Of a stretch of 64,000 nt of DNA, positions 46,724 through 56,992 are shown piece by piece. The stretch spans positions 141,825-205,824 of the forward strand of contig NZ_LMHV01000040.1 in the NCBI RefSeq assembly GCF_001429725.1, written 5' to 3'. The first letter of the stretch is position 1. The number at the start of each line of letters is the position of its first letter. This DNA is from Rhizobium sp. Root708 (GTDB lineage Bacteria; Pseudomonadota; Alphaproteobacteria; Rhizobiales; Rhizobiaceae). The notes beneath the pieces were generated by a model. It made no database searches and was not told the origin of the DNA. It worked only from the letters and a program-made list of their open reading frames with translations. The translations under genes were made by a program, and so were the position numbers.

Positions 46724-49700
46724 GCGCTGGTTTAAGGCCGATATGCACCGCGGACCTGACGCCCGGTAGCGTTGCGCCTGGCAGCTGACGGATGATCGCG
46801 TTTGCGCCCGACTTTTTCAAATCACCTGCCGCAAGCTGTTGCGCAATCTGCGTCAGATCCTCGAAGGCACCGATGGTAGGGCCGGCGAACGCGCCAAACG
46901 TGCCACGGCTGGCGAAGCGGGATGCCGTTCCCCTGCCCTTGTCACCCGCCACTGCCGACGCCGCTGTCATGATGCCGGGAAGGCCGACCTTCTCCGCCGT
47001 GTTCGAAAACTCGAACGGAATGGCGAGGATGCCGGAGCGATCGACGCCGTTCGCGATCCAGAGGCCCGGATTTTCAAGAAGCTTATTCGCCTCGTCGACA
47101 TCGCCGCGCTCGACGTACTTCAGGTAGGAGATCATCATGCCCAGGCCGGTCGCATAGACCAGCTGCTCGGCGAGGCGGTGCGGCCGCTCCTGAAGGCCTG
47201 CGATCAACACACGCTGATGGCTGGCGAGCGAGAATGACTTGAACTGAAAGAGCAGCTTACCGACGTTCGACTTCATCCAGAGCGGGTTATCAGCCACGCC
47301 CTTCATGATCACCGTACGGTCGGCGTCCTTGTTCAAGGCTGCGGCCCATGCGCGACGGGCGACATCATCGTCCCACGCCGACGCGTTGGCGCCGAAAATG
47401 CCGTCTTCCTCGACGCCATGGCGCTGGAACTGGCCGGCGATGCGTTGCGCCATGTCCTCGTCGATGCCGAGCATTGCCATGTAGGCCTTCTCCGCCTTGT
47501 CGGCGGCGGCCCAATTCGTGGCGTTGCGAAGCATGCGGTTCTGCGACATTACCGCGACGACCGTGCGCAACGTGTCGTTCCAGTAGCCCAGCCCCGTAGC
47601 CTTGGTGAACGCGTTCGAGGTGTTCGACAGGAAGCGCTCGAACTTGGAGCCGTGGGCGTATGGGTCTTGTAGGTCAGCGAGGTTAGCCAGGCGTGACTGC
47701 AACACCCGCTCGGTGACGACGCCGAGGTCGCGGGCGTCCTGACGAGCAATCTTCGCGGCCCGGGTACCGGACACGAGGGCTGGCAGTCCGTCCGTCATGA
47801 TCTGGCGCGCACCGAACTTGCCGAGGATGCTGGCGGCGTCCGTCAAGCTGGTTAGGGTGACGCCGCCCATCAAGCGGAGATAGTTCCAAGTCAGCGCAGC
47901 GCGCGTGATCTTGCTCCAGTCGCTGCCCTCATCAGCGGCTTTGTACGTGCCACGGATCATGTCGCGGAAGGCCGTGAGGTTCTTCACGTCACGAGCTTCC
48001 GCCTTGCTCAACTTCTCGCGCTCGGCCGGGGTCTTCGCCGTCGAACGAAGCTCCTCGTAGTCACGGGTGATCGCCTCGAACTGCTCCTTCATGTCGGGGC
48101 GACCGAACTTCTGGGCAAGCTCCACCTCCGCGCCCATGGTGCGGGCATAGCGGCGCAGCACGACTTCCATATCGTTTTCGAGAAAGTCTTCGACACGTTC
48201 GTCCGGAATGTTGAAGGTGCGTTCCTTCAGCGGTCCACGCTTCACCGGTACCAGCCATTCAGGAACATCGCCGGCACCCTTGCCCGTCAAGTTGTTGAAG
48301 ACCGAGCTGACGATCTCCTCGATGTAATCCGCCCGGTCCTCGGGGCTGATGAAATCAGGGATTTCTTCCTTCTGCTTCGGAAGAGTTGGCTTCAGCGTGT
48401 CAGACTTCTTTGTCGCCTTTGCGATGCGCTGATCGATCTCCTTTGCCTGGGCCGTCAGCTTCTCGATTTCAGCCTTCATGGCAGGCGTCTGTCTGCCTTC
48501 GGACTGTACGAGCTTCAAAGCCTCGAGGCGGTTTGTCACGCGAACCTTTTCATAGCGCGCGGAGCCGTATTCGCGGCGCGCCTTGGCATAGTCAACCATG
48601 CGGCCGATCGCCGGCGATTCGCGCGCGAGATCAGCGCTTGCATTGATCTGCTCTTCGAGGTCGGCAAGCTCCTTCGCCACCTTGCGAGCCTCTGCATCCG
48701 AAATGATCCGCTCGTCGTGAATGGCCTGGCTTGCTTTGTCAAAGTCGGCAATCTCCTGCTGCAGGCGGTTGATGCGGCCTTCGACTTCCCCGATCGACTT
48801 CTCCCGGCCGGTCGTCTTCTGAAGCAGATCGCGGATTTCTTTGACGGATGCATTTTCGGGCAGACCGACAGACTTCAGCCAGTCACCAATATTCTCGGTC
48901 AGTGCTTCGGCATCGGACGCCCTGGCTGCCGCCTCGTTGGTGCGGATAGGGTCGCCGGCGATCTCGCGACGAACGGCATCGAGCAAATCACCCGGATCTG
49001 CGTAGCCGTTGGCGCCTTCGTGAAAATTGTCCTTGAGTACCTGGTGTTCACCCCAGACGATCGTATCACCGGAGCCGAGACCCCTCTTGCTGTTGAAAAG
49101 CCCCGGGTGCGACTTCGGATTGACGCCCATGGCGCGCAGTTCCTTGTCGAGCTTGCCGCCGACGCGCACACCGCCCCACTGCTTGAAGACGTCAAGTACC
49201 GGGTATCGCTCCGCATAGGTTGGCTTCTTGTTCAAAAGCCGCTCGGCCTTCTTCGCTTCCTTGATCGCAGGTAGAAGGGTGTCGTCATCCTTCGCCGTCT
49301 TCAGGATCTCGACCACCTGTTGCGGCGGGCGTTGACTGACCATCTCTTCGCGGCCGGCGATGTTGCGATCGATGTCCGCATTCTTCCGGCTGCGCAGCGC
49401 GGCGCGTTCGTCGAGGCGCTTCTGCACATTGTTCAGGCGTTCAAAAGCACGGTCCATCCGATCGTCGACGTAGAGCGAATCCACGATCTTGTTACCGACC
49501 TGGCGCTCTTCCTGCCGGATCAGAGCCTTATCCAACTGCTCGGAGAAGTACCGACGCGCGATCTCGCGGAAGCGGCCCTCTTCACCGATCAGCTTCTGTC
49601 GGTTCCACAAGCGCGTCACGTAGGAGGCGGCGGTCGTCGTCTTGACGTCTTCAGGCAGCAACTCAAGGGCCTTCGCTCGCTCGAATAGAGGATCGAAGAT

Positions 49701-50852
49701 CTTGGTGCGGGCCTCCTGCGCCGCCTGGGTGACGAAGGCATTGCCATTGATATCCACGTCACCACGGCGGCCGGCCAGCGCGACAGCCCGGTTGAAGTCG
49801 GTCAGCGAGCCCTGAAAGCCGTTCTTGCGCGCTTCGCGATAAAGCTTCCGCGATGAACCAAGCCAGTCGCCGACGGCGCCGCGCTCGTAGAGCTTGACGG
49901 AATTCTCCACGTCAGCGCCGAGCGATCGGCCCTCCATGTTCATGGTCGTGTAGATCGGGTTGTCGACGAGCTTGTTATAGAACTCGCGCACCTTCACCGA
50001 AGGCGAAAGCATAGTCTGAACGCCGGGATTGATGCGAGCGGCTGCGGTAGCGCGCGTCACCAGTTCGGCCGCCTTGCCGCCACCGACGCCAAGGTCGGAC
50101 ATGTCTACTTCATCGACAGCGGCAGCGCCGGCCGCCTGCGCGCGCTTGATCGCCGTGTCGGTGACATCGACGATATCGGGCAGATCGTTTGTGAAATCGT
50201 TCTCGATCGCCTTGCCAATCGCAGAGAATTCACGGTGATTGAAGAACTTGGCGCCGACTGAGCCGATGAGCCCGCCGAGGAGTACGGAACCGCCTACCGC
50301 CATAGCGCTTTCAGCGGCAGTGCGGGTTTCCTGAGTGGCCTGCAATCCCGCTTCCTGCGCCACTGTTCCGACGCCAGCTGCAACACCAACGGATGCAGCA
50401 GTCTTCAGCACGGAAAAGCCACCCTTACCAGCCTTCACAAATTCGCCACCAGGAACAAGGATCGTAGGATCTGTCAGTTGTGTGATGGCGGTAGAGCTGA
50501 GATAGTTGGTCCACCCACTCGCATCGAGCGTTTCGCGATCCTTCTTCTCTTGGTCTACCTGCGCACGCAAAGCATCGGCGGCGGGCTTGCTGAAAATGTT
50601 CTCCCCCCGCGACGGATCTTCGTCGAGGTATGGCTTCATGTCAGGATCGTCGTAGACGTTATAGGTCTGGTCGATCTGCTGCCTGTTGCCGGCGTTGATA
50701 TTGATGCCGGCCCTCGTGATTGCAGAACCGATGAGGCCATTTTGACGCAAGTTCGCTTCCAGCGTCGTGAGAAAGGACGGATCTGGCGTGTCGTAGTCGG
50801 AAATGCCGACAGTGCCGACGTCGGTGAAAGGATTGCTTCTGTCCAACGGCAT
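46695..50852 (-). CDS. Large phage internal virion/DNA-ejection protein
   Basis: The 1385-residue protein starts MPLDRSNPF at ATG 50852, overlapping the preceding stop (TGATG); a longer in-frame start would lie inside the upstream gene. Early residues have a hydrophobic Gly/Ala stretch (about 120-185; VGVAAGVGTVAQEAG, AVGGSVLLGGLIGSVGA). The middle is very long helical, charged sequence (about 330-900), and the C-terminal third has further amphipathic segments. Size, position after two other internal proteins and helical composition match the giant internal-core proteins of short-tailed phages, which leave the capsid to form a DNA-translocating channel. No enzymatic motif was identified. Confidence 0.75.
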   Translation of the reverse strand: MPLDRSNPFTDVGTVGISDYDTPDPSFLTTLEANLRQNGLIGSAITRAGININAGNRQQIDQTYNVYDDPDMKPYLDEDPSRGENIFSKPAADALRAQVDQEKKDRETLDASGWTNYLSSTAITQLTDPTILVPGGEFVKAGKGGFSVLKTAASVGVAAGVGTVAQEAGLQATQETRTAAESAMAVGGSVLLGGLIGSVGAKFFNHREFSAIGKAIENDFTNDLPDIVDVTDTAIKRAQAAGAAAVDEVDMSDLGVGGGKAAELVTRATAAARINPGVQTMLSPSVKVREFYNKLVDNPIYTTMNMEGRSLGADVENSVKLYERGAVGDWLGSSRKLYREARKNGFQGSLTDFNRAVALAGRRGDVDINGNAFVTQAAQEARTKIFDPLFERAKALELLPEDVKTTTAASYVTRLWNRQKLIGEEGRFREIARRYFSEQLDKALIRQEERQVGNKIVDSLYVDDRMDRAFERLNNVQKRLDERAALRSRKNADIDRNIAGREEMVSQRPPQQVVEILKTAKDDDTLLPAIKEAKKAERLLNKKPTYAERYPVLDVFKQWGGVRVGGKLDKELRAMGVNPKSHPGLFNSKRGLGSGDTIVWGEHQVLKDNFHEGANGYADPGDLLDAVRREIAGDPIRTNEAAARASDAEALTENIGDWLKSVGLPENASVKEIRDLLQKTTGREKSIGEVEGRINRLQQEIADFDKASQAIHDERIISDAEARKVAKELADLEEQINASADLARESPAIGRMVDYAKARREYGSARYEKVRVTNRLEALKLVQSEGRQTPAMKAEIEKLTAQAKEIDQRIAKATKKSDTLKPTLPKQKEEIPDFISPEDRADYIEEIVSSVFNNLTGKGAGDVPEWLVPVKRGPLKERTFNIPDERVEDFLENDMEVVLRRYARTMGAEVELAQKFGRPDMKEQFEAITRDYEELRSTAKTPAEREKLSKAEARDVKNLTAFRDMIRGTYKAADEGSDWSKITRAALTWNYLRLMGGVTLTSLTDAASILGKFGARQIMTDGLPALVSGTRAAKIARQDARDLGVVTERVLQSRLANLADLQDPYAHGSKFERFLSNTSNAFTKATGLGYWNDTLRTVVAVMSQNRMLRNATNWAAADKAEKAYMAMLGIDEDMAQRIAGQFQRHGVEEDGIFGANASAWDDDVARRAWAAALNKDADRTVIMKGVADNPLWMKSNVGKLLFQFKSFSLASHQRVLIAGLQERPHRLAEQLVYATGLGMMISYLKYVERGDVDEANKLLENPGLWIANGVDRSGILAIPFEFSNTAEKVGLPGIMTAASAVAGDKGRGTASRFASRGTFGAFAGPTIGAFEDLTQIAQQLAAGDLKKSGANAIIRQLPGATLPGVRSAVHIGLKPALIDAVDGGR

Positions 50853-53452
50853 CAGAAACCACCTCCGCCGCCGCCTACGCCCGCAGTTGACGGGTTCAAT
50901 GGTCCTGGCATCATTTCTTGCATGCGAAGCTTCTCCTGCGCCGTCTGCGCGGCTCTGGCCTTCATCCACGCGGGACCGACCGTGCTATTCATCGCATCCG
51001 TCACCGCCTTGCCTTCCTCGATCGTTCGATCGCGGTTGTCTGTCATGCGCTGCTGTGAGGCGCGCACGCGGCCTTCTTTCTGCTCCTGAAAGAATTTCTG
51101 CGAAGCTTCAGGATCGGCATAGAACGGGAGATTGAATCGCTCGAGCTTTCCATCCTTCTTGTAGAAAACTGCGTATCTGGGTGGCTTCCCGGCGCGAACG
51201 TCCTGCCCGGTGATGTCGTCAGGCTGCAGGAAGAACTGATCAGCGCTCACGCCTTCCGCCTTCATGACCTCATTCAACTGGGTCTGAATGTAGGTGTGCG
51301 TTCCATCGGGAGCGGCGGGATAAACCTTCTCGGGCGGGTACTTCACCACAACGTTCGAGCCCATCGGCGTGAAGCTGGTGACACCGTAAGTACGCTGAAA
51401 CCGCTGATCAGCCGCCTTCTTCGCGACAGTCAAATCGCCACCTGCGTCAACTATTGCTTCCTGGTAGAGCGATCGATAGTCGGCCACCATAGCCGCCTCT
51501 GCTGCAGGCGTAGGACCAAGCGACGGGTTCGTCCTCCATCCGGCGATACTGTCATCGAATGATGCAGCGATGGTCGAGGAGTCGACCAGCTTCACCGCGT
51601 CCGCGACCGTCTTCGACTTCAGCAGGGCTTCGCGCTGGGCAGCTTTCTCGGGATTGTCGGCGTCGACGAGCCGCTTTGCCGCTTCATCTGCCGAGTATCC
51701 CATGTCGCGTGTATATGACCGGTACAGATCAAGCTTCTTCTGAACGGCCGCGCCGCCATCCATTGCCGAGAACGACACGGGCGCATTCTTCTGCAGGACG
51801 TCGGCCGCCTGCATCGACTGTGCGACGGCAGCAGCGTCGGTCGAGATCGACCCGCGGCGAAGTTCAGCCTGCACGGCCTTAGGGATGTAGCCGGTCTGGG
51901 CGATAAAGCCGGAGGTGATCGCCTGCTTGTCCTCGCCCGACGCGCCGGTGATCATGCGGTCGTAGGCCTTCTCCGCCACCTTCGTCTGTTCGCCGTCGAA
52001 AGCGTTGATGGAGCCCTTGCCGGCACCGATCGCGGAGATGAGCTCGGGAACGCCTGCATTCTCTTTGACGGCAGTGTGAAGGGCATTGATCAGCGAAGCC
52101 TTGTCGCCGTTGTCGAGCGTGCTGTTTCGGAGGATCTGGCTTTCGAGCTGCGGCTGCGGATTGCGGGCGATCTGAAGGTTGAAATCGTCCTTGATCGCGG
52201 TGCGCTGGCGCGTCTGCTCCTGCGCATAGTCCTGCTCGCCCTGCTTATACAGCTGGTCCCGGCGTTCGTAGGAAATCTTGCTGTAGTCAGAAGGTGGAGT
52301 TGTGCCGGCGCCACCCATCTTCTTTTCCGCCCATGCGCGAACGTCGCCTGCCGTTTTGCCGTTCAGGAACGGATTCGCGCCGACGACATCCGGCCCCACA
52401 ACCGAAGCGATCGGGGCGTTTGGATCGGCCTTGATAACCTGCGCAGCCCCGCGAGGGCCAAGGAAGTGGGCGAGATAGACATTGCCGTCCGTGGTCGCAA
52501 CGCCCTGGTTCTGAAGGAACGCGCTGTTTTCCTGCGCGTAGCGAGCCGTCATGTCTCGAGAGAGTGAACCGTCAGACTTCATGGCGAGAATATCTTGTGC
52601 GCTCTTCCCCTCGGCAACATCCGGGCGGTACTTCTTGACCATCGAGAGCCATGTGCTGTCGATGAACTGACCCGCACCGCCTGCCGAGGACGTCGGGTTC
52701 TGGGCATTGTCGTTCCCGCCGCTTTCAATGCCGATGATGCGATCGACGACCGAGCCGCCTCCGTTCGGGCTGATGGAAGCAAGGGCCGCCTTTGGGTTCT
52801 GGGAGAACTCCCATTTCCATTTGCTTTCGGCAGCGTCGGAATCCCACTGCGCGCGGCGCTCGGCCTTCCACGGCTCCGGCATGTTGGTCGCATCGATCGC
52901 CGCGAGGCCCTGCTTCTTCAAGTCCTCGTAGGGTGCGCCGTTCGACTGGATGCTGGTGCGGATGCCGTCAAGCGACTGCTTCGTCGAGCGGTCGTAGTAT
53001 TCGCCCTTGACCGTGTTTTCGTAGGCCGAGGCCTTCTCGAATAGCGAATTTCCACGCGCCAGGATGTTATTCAGGTAACCCGTCTGCGCGTCTTCATTGA
53101 GCCCTTCGAAATTGGCCTTCGCGAAGTCGTTGGCGCGTTGCTGGTATCCCTCCATGAACTGGCGGGTGAAACCGATACCGCTTTCGCTCGATCCCTCCCG
53201 GGCTTTGAGGAAAGACTGCTCCTCCTCATTGAGGAACTTGTTCAGGTTCGTCGATACAGTGTTCGACTTGTCATTGAGGACGTCAGCCTGTTCCTGCGTG
53301 CGCAGGTCGTTGATGTTGTAGGCAGCCTGAACGACCTGCTGGCCGGCGTTGGCAATGGCTGCACCGACCATAGGCGTCGGACCATTGGGCGCAATGCGGC
53401 CGGAGCGCGTGCCGGCATAGCCTACGTCGCGAGAAGTCGGGATATTGACCAT
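50852..53452 (-). CDS. Phage internal virion protein with lytic transglycosylase domain
   Basis: The 866-residue protein contains a SLT-type transglycosylase domain at about residues 234-370: the catalytic Glu is E243 in IIGIESGGND, followed by SAGGAGQFIDSTWLSMVKKY and VYLAHFLGPRGAAQVI, which are standard in this fold. The remaining sequence is mostly helical (about 30-220 and 390-830). It resembles T7 gp16-like ejection proteins that cut peptidoglycan locally so DNA can cross the cell wall. It sits between two other internal-protein genes, coupled to the next by TGATG. Confidence 0.82.
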   Translation of the reverse strand: MVNIPTSRDVGYAGTRSGRIAPNGPTPMVGAAIANAGQQVVQAAYNINDLRTQEQADVLNDKSNTVSTNLNKFLNEEEQSFLKAREGSSESGIGFTRQFMEGYQQRANDFAKANFEGLNEDAQTGYLNNILARGNSLFEKASAYENTVKGEYYDRSTKQSLDGIRTSIQSNGAPYEDLKKQGLAAIDATNMPEPWKAERRAQWDSDAAESKWKWEFSQNPKAALASISPNGGGSVVDRIIGIESGGNDNAQNPTSSAGGAGQFIDSTWLSMVKKYRPDVAEGKSAQDILAMKSDGSLSRDMTARYAQENSAFLQNQGVATTDGNVYLAHFLGPRGAAQVIKADPNAPIASVVGPDVVGANPFLNGKTAGDVRAWAEKKMGGAGTTPPSDYSKISYERRDQLYKQGEQDYAQEQTRQRTAIKDDFNLQIARNPQPQLESQILRNSTLDNGDKASLINALHTAVKENAGVPELISAIGAGKGSINAFDGEQTKVAEKAYDRMITGASGEDKQAITSGFIAQTGYIPKAVQAELRRGSISTDAAAVAQSMQAADVLQKNAPVSFSAMDGGAAVQKKLDLYRSYTRDMGYSADEAAKRLVDADNPEKAAQREALLKSKTVADAVKLVDSSTIAASFDDSIAGWRTNPSLGPTPAAEAAMVADYRSLYQEAIVDAGGDLTVAKKAADQRFQRTYGVTSFTPMGSNVVVKYPPEKVYPAAPDGTHTYIQTQLNEVMKAEGVSADQFFLQPDDITGQDVRAGKPPRYAVFYKKDGKLERFNLPFYADPEASQKFFQEQKEGRVRASQQRMTDNRDRTIEEGKAVTDAMNSTVGPAWMKARAAQTAQEKLRMQEMMPGPLNPSTAGVGGGGGGF

Positions 53453-53455
53453 GTA

Positions 53456-53977
53456 TTAGCGAGGCCCCACGTACGGTTGCTTGATTGTCGAGGCGGGCGC
53501 CGTCTTCGCTGATTGCTGCCCGAAGCGGCTGAACATCGACGAGACACCGCCAAACAGCTGACCGGCAGCTGCTATACGGGCCGCCTTCATCGCCGAATTG
53601 GCGTTGTATCCAGCCACGGCGGCAGCATCGTTGTAGCCTCGCGCCTGCTGTTCGCCCTTATAGATTTCGGACTGGCCAGCATATGCCGTTGCGTCGGCGG
53701 TATCGCCCATCAGATCGATGACGGATGCATCGGAAATAGACCCGCCAGAACCCGCCACGGTCGCGCGCTGCTGCGAAAGGAGAAACTGCCCTTCCTTGTA
53801 GCGCTGCGCCGCGTCACGCTGGCTGGCGGCAACGGCTTCGTCTGCCTGCTGCTCGTTGACCTTTTGCTCGTATTGATATCGAGCCTTGTCCTCGCGGCCT
53901 TGCTCCATGGTGCCGGCAACCTGCATCGCCGTCCCGGCAAGGCCTGCAAGGCCAGCAATCAGTTCGAAACCTGACAT
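53456..53977 (-). CDS. Phage internal virion protein (gp14-like)
   Basis: This protein of 173 residues is helical with a hydrophobic N-terminus (LIAGLAGLAGTAMQVAGT, about residues 6-23), an Ala/Gln-rich middle (RYQYEQKVNEQQADEAVAAS; QRATVAGSGGSISDASVIDLM) and a basic tail. The GSGGSISD segment followed by repeated Ala-Tyr-Asn is typical of the smallest internal ejection protein next to the gp15/gp16 homologues. ATG 53977 follows GAGGT; a TTG six bases upstream is in frame. It overlaps the GNAT gene by 19 bases. Confidence 0.7.
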   Translation of the reverse strand: MSGFELIAGLAGLAGTAMQVAGTMEQGREDKARYQYEQKVNEQQADEAVAASQRDAAQRYKEGQFLLSQQRATVAGSGGSISDASVIDLMGDTADATAYAGQSEIYKGEQQARGYNDAAAVAGYNANSAMKAARIAAAGQLFGGVSSMFSRFGQQSAKTAPASTIKQPYVGPR

Positions 53978-54330
53978 TCCCAAATTACCTCGTTATCGAC
54001 GACTTCGTCGGTGGGCAGAAATCCCAGATGCTTCAGGAGCGCTTCCGCGCGAGGGATGCGTGTGTCGCATCGCGCCTTGATGACCTTGGCGCCTTTGCTC
54101 TTCGCTTCATGGATGCCTGCCACGATATGGCGGTAGATCGACGGCTTGAGATACTGCGGCGGCACGTCAAGGAAGGCGAACCAAACGCCGTCTGCCGTCT
54201 CCAGCGCACCGCCAAATCCAGCAATCAGCCTTCCATTCCGTAGCGCCCTCGCCACCCATTGGGATTTGAACTCGATCGCACCGTAGAACCGGGCGATATC
54301 GTCGTCTGTGGCCTGCCGGATCTCAGCCAT
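53959..54330 (-). CDS. Phage-encoded GNAT-like acetyltransferase
   Basis: The 123-residue protein has a GNAT-like outline: RQATDDDIARFYG at the start, LIAGFGGALETADGVWFAFLDV as paired strands, then an alpha helix and CDTRIPRAEALLKHLGFLPTDE as the C-terminal strand-helix unit, in which LLKHLGF is the usual GNAT wording. The acetyl-CoA loop is not of clear Q/RxxGxG form. Similar small GNAT proteins sit among structural genes of many podoviruses. The target, virion or host, is unknown. It overlaps the tail tubular B-like gene by eight bases. Confidence 0.7.
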   Translation of the reverse strand: MAEIRQATDDDIARFYGAIEFKSQWVARALRNGRLIAGFGGALETADGVWFAFLDVPPQYLKPSIYRHIVAGIHEAKSKGAKVIKARCDTRIPRAEALLKHLGFLPTDEVVDNEVIWECQVSN

Positions 54331-56992
54331 TCGTCTTGACGTCCATGACTAGCGACGCCGCCGTGAAGGGGTACGGAGAGCGATGCTCAAGGCAGATACG
54401 GCTGTCGGTGTCCCAGTCGCTCGAAACGCTCATCATGTCGGCGTCATACGTCTTGTAGAGCGTGTTCGGCGCGATCGGCTTGTCGCTCTTCGTGGTGGTC
54501 AGTTTTCGAAGGGTGTCGAAGGTATTCCCGACACGAAGGCCGTCGAGCATCGTGTTCGTAAGGTAGAGCCCGAGCTGCGAAACCCGCTTCTTCTGGAATA
54601 GCGCCGTGCCACCAGCAGCCCCGTATGCCAGCTTTGTCGACTGCCAGCGCCCGACGTAGGGCAGACCGATGACAACGTTGCTGGCGGCCACGGCAAGCGT
54701 CACCTGATTGCCGGTCACGGTGTAAAGGTTGTCCTGATCATTCACGGCCTTGCCGTCTGCCCAGACCGTTACCTGTCGGCCATTGAGGTGCGGCACGCTG
54801 AAGACGGTAGCCGGCGCGCCAGAGAAGCGCGTGAACGCGTCGGCGAGGCAGTTGATTGGACCGCCCTTGCAGTCCTTCATGTCGGCTAGGCGCTCGAGGC
54901 GCTGCGTGCCGTTGCGCACTACAGCGAAATAGACACCGTCCTGACCTGCGCCGCGGTTTGAGCTGACGCGCTTGAACAAGCCGTCGGTTACTACCCGCGA
55001 CCACGCCACCACCTTTTCCGATGGCTCGTAGGTCAGCGCCCGAGCTTCCCCGTTTGCGAGTATCAGCCATAGGACCGTGTCTGGCCGGCGCTGGACGGCG
55101 ATATCAACCACCGCATATCCGTCGCAGATTTCCTCATGCATGGCCGTCAGGTCGGTCGATCCGTAGTCGAGCGTCCCCTGCTCTGCTGAAAGTGCAAAGA
55201 TGGCGGTACCGGACGTCTGCACGAAGATACCGTCCTTGTCGCACTTCACCGCGCGGAGATCCGAACATCCGCGAGTGGAGCTTTCCACCGGGAACCAGGC
55301 GCCTGCGGTCAGCGGCTCGTCGAAGCTGGACGCCTTGACGGAGATTTCGGAGGCATCGGTCCCGGCGAGCAAGCGCTGAAGGCCGAGCAGCCACAGGATG
55401 CCTCGATCGGTATCGGCGCCAACTGATCTGGCGATCGGCGCGGAATCACCTTCGACCGTGTCGTCGAAGCTCTTGTAGGCATCCGGCACCGAACCGTAGA
55501 TGAAATCACCCTGCCCCCAGTAGAGCCGGCCGCCGAACACCTGAACCGCCGTTGGCCAGCCGTCGTAGTCAGACCAGACTGACGTATCCCATTCGAACGT
55601 TGACGTAGTGGAATACAGGCGTTTGAGCACTTCCGCGCTGACGGCGGTGGGGCTTGTGTAATCCGTGACACGAACAATGCCCGACTGGCTGCCGCCGCCG
55701 TAAACAAGGGCGGTGACGATCGTGCCGCTGGTGTAGCCGCCGGACGCGACGGCAAAGCGGAAGTACTTCACGACGTTGTTGTCGCTGTCCTGATAGCTGC
55801 TCGACGTGTTCGTGGTGTAGGTGCCGATATCGCTCCACGAGGAAGGATTGCCGGACCCGTCATCAACAGAGACCTGCAGGCGGACGGCGCCGACCCATGT
55901 GCCTGTGATCGACCAACTGAAGGAACGCGCCGCGCCGACGCCGGCAACGCGGATATAGGCGCCATTGGCTGGTGCGCTGGTGAAAGATTCGTTGACCGTC
56001 TGTCCGCTCTGGAAGATGCGAAACAAGCGGCCAATCATCTTCGGCGTGAAGAAGTTCCGGCTTGCGGCCAGCGTGATATTGCCCGTCAGCGCGCTCGGCG
56101 ACAGGGCGGTGACGCCATCTGATGACACGAATGGGCCATCGTCAACCTTGTAGCGTTGTACCCCCCAGCTCGTGGCGCTGCGCCGCTGGATCATGCGTTG
56201 CTGGTAGACGCCGCCGGACGCCGTGTAGAGCACGTCCTTGTGCTGGCGGTACCTAATAAGCTCTTCGGCGAGGTCGGCTTGCGTCCACGGCGTCGGGACA
56301 ACCATGTCACCGGCCGCCTCGATCGTGCAGGCGTTGATCAGGGCAATGCGGGCATTGTCATTCGATAGCTCGAGATAGACCGTGCCAGCGCCTGGCGTAA
56401 AGGCGATCGAGTGGACACCATCGTCCAGCGCCAGCGCTTCGAGGATGTCCGAGCCACCAACAGTCGTACCAAGGCGGATGTTGACCGGGCCGCGGACCAC
56501 GTCCACGCGGACGGCATGTTCTTTTGGCTGGTCGCCAGCAGAGACGGTCAGCGTCTGGCGAGCGACCGCGCGTGACTGCGTGGTGCCAGACAGAACGAGG
56601 TTGCCCGCGTTGACGGTTGCCGACGCGCCAAGCCCGCTGGCATCAGTCCATCCGGTGAAAGCACTGAAATCGCCGCTGGTGATAGCGGTCGAAACCGCCA
56701 CGCGGCTGACGAATGCCTTGTCCTTGACGACGCGCATAACGCCGTCCGACAGGACAGGAATGAGTGCCGAGCCGCCGGAGAAGGAATATTCGAGCAGCGC
56801 TACATCACCGACATCGATGTTGGTGATGTGTTCAAGGCCAGGGCGCAGCGTCATAGAGCCAACGACACGCGGAAGCTGGTTCAGATACAGCGAGCCGGCA
56901 AACTGCAAGCGTTCGAGATCCAGACGCGAAAGCGCTTCGTCGCCTACCTCGCCGCCGTTCAGGGAATAGACCGGAGCTTTTACCCGAGGCAT
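54323..56992 (-). CDS. Large tail tubular protein B-like (nozzle) protein
   Basis: The 889-residue protein begins MPRVKAPVYSLNGGEVGDEALSRLDLERLQFAG, the typical start of the large tail protein in podoviruses (PVYSxNGGExS, then a core of YLNQLPRVVGSMTLRPGL). The rest is beta-rich with repeated VxVDxG and SYQDSDNNVVKYF-type strands; the FGGRLYWGQGDFIYGS region (about residues 490-505) is also characteristic of this protein type. It should form the tail tube nozzle below the portal/adaptor. It overlaps the upstream tail tubular A-like gene by one base and the GNAT gene by eight. Confidence 0.78.
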   Translation of the reverse strand: MPRVKAPVYSLNGGEVGDEALSRLDLERLQFAGSLYLNQLPRVVGSMTLRPGLEHITNIDVGDVALLEYSFSGGSALIPVLSDGVMRVVKDKAFVSRVAVSTAITSGDFSAFTGWTDASGLGASATVNAGNLVLSGTTQSRAVARQTLTVSAGDQPKEHAVRVDVVRGPVNIRLGTTVGGSDILEALALDDGVHSIAFTPGAGTVYLELSNDNARIALINACTIEAAGDMVVPTPWTQADLAEELIRYRQHKDVLYTASGGVYQQRMIQRRSATSWGVQRYKVDDGPFVSSDGVTALSPSALTGNITLAASRNFFTPKMIGRLFRIFQSGQTVNESFTSAPANGAYIRVAGVGAARSFSWSITGTWVGAVRLQVSVDDGSGNPSSWSDIGTYTTNTSSSYQDSDNNVVKYFRFAVASGGYTSGTIVTALVYGGGSQSGIVRVTDYTSPTAVSAEVLKRLYSTTSTFEWDTSVWSDYDGWPTAVQVFGGRLYWGQGDFIYGSVPDAYKSFDDTVEGDSAPIARSVGADTDRGILWLLGLQRLLAGTDASEISVKASSFDEPLTAGAWFPVESSTRGCSDLRAVKCDKDGIFVQTSGTAIFALSAEQGTLDYGSTDLTAMHEEICDGYAVVDIAVQRRPDTVLWLILANGEARALTYEPSEKVVAWSRVVTDGLFKRVSSNRGAGQDGVYFAVVRNGTQRLERLADMKDCKGGPINCLADAFTRFSGAPATVFSVPHLNGRQVTVWADGKAVNDQDNLYTVTGNQVTLAVAASNVVIGLPYVGRWQSTKLAYGAAGGTALFQKKRVSQLGLYLTNTMLDGLRVGNTFDTLRKLTTTKSDKPIAPNTLYKTYDADMMSVSSDWDTDSRICLEHRSPYPFTAASLVMDVKTNG

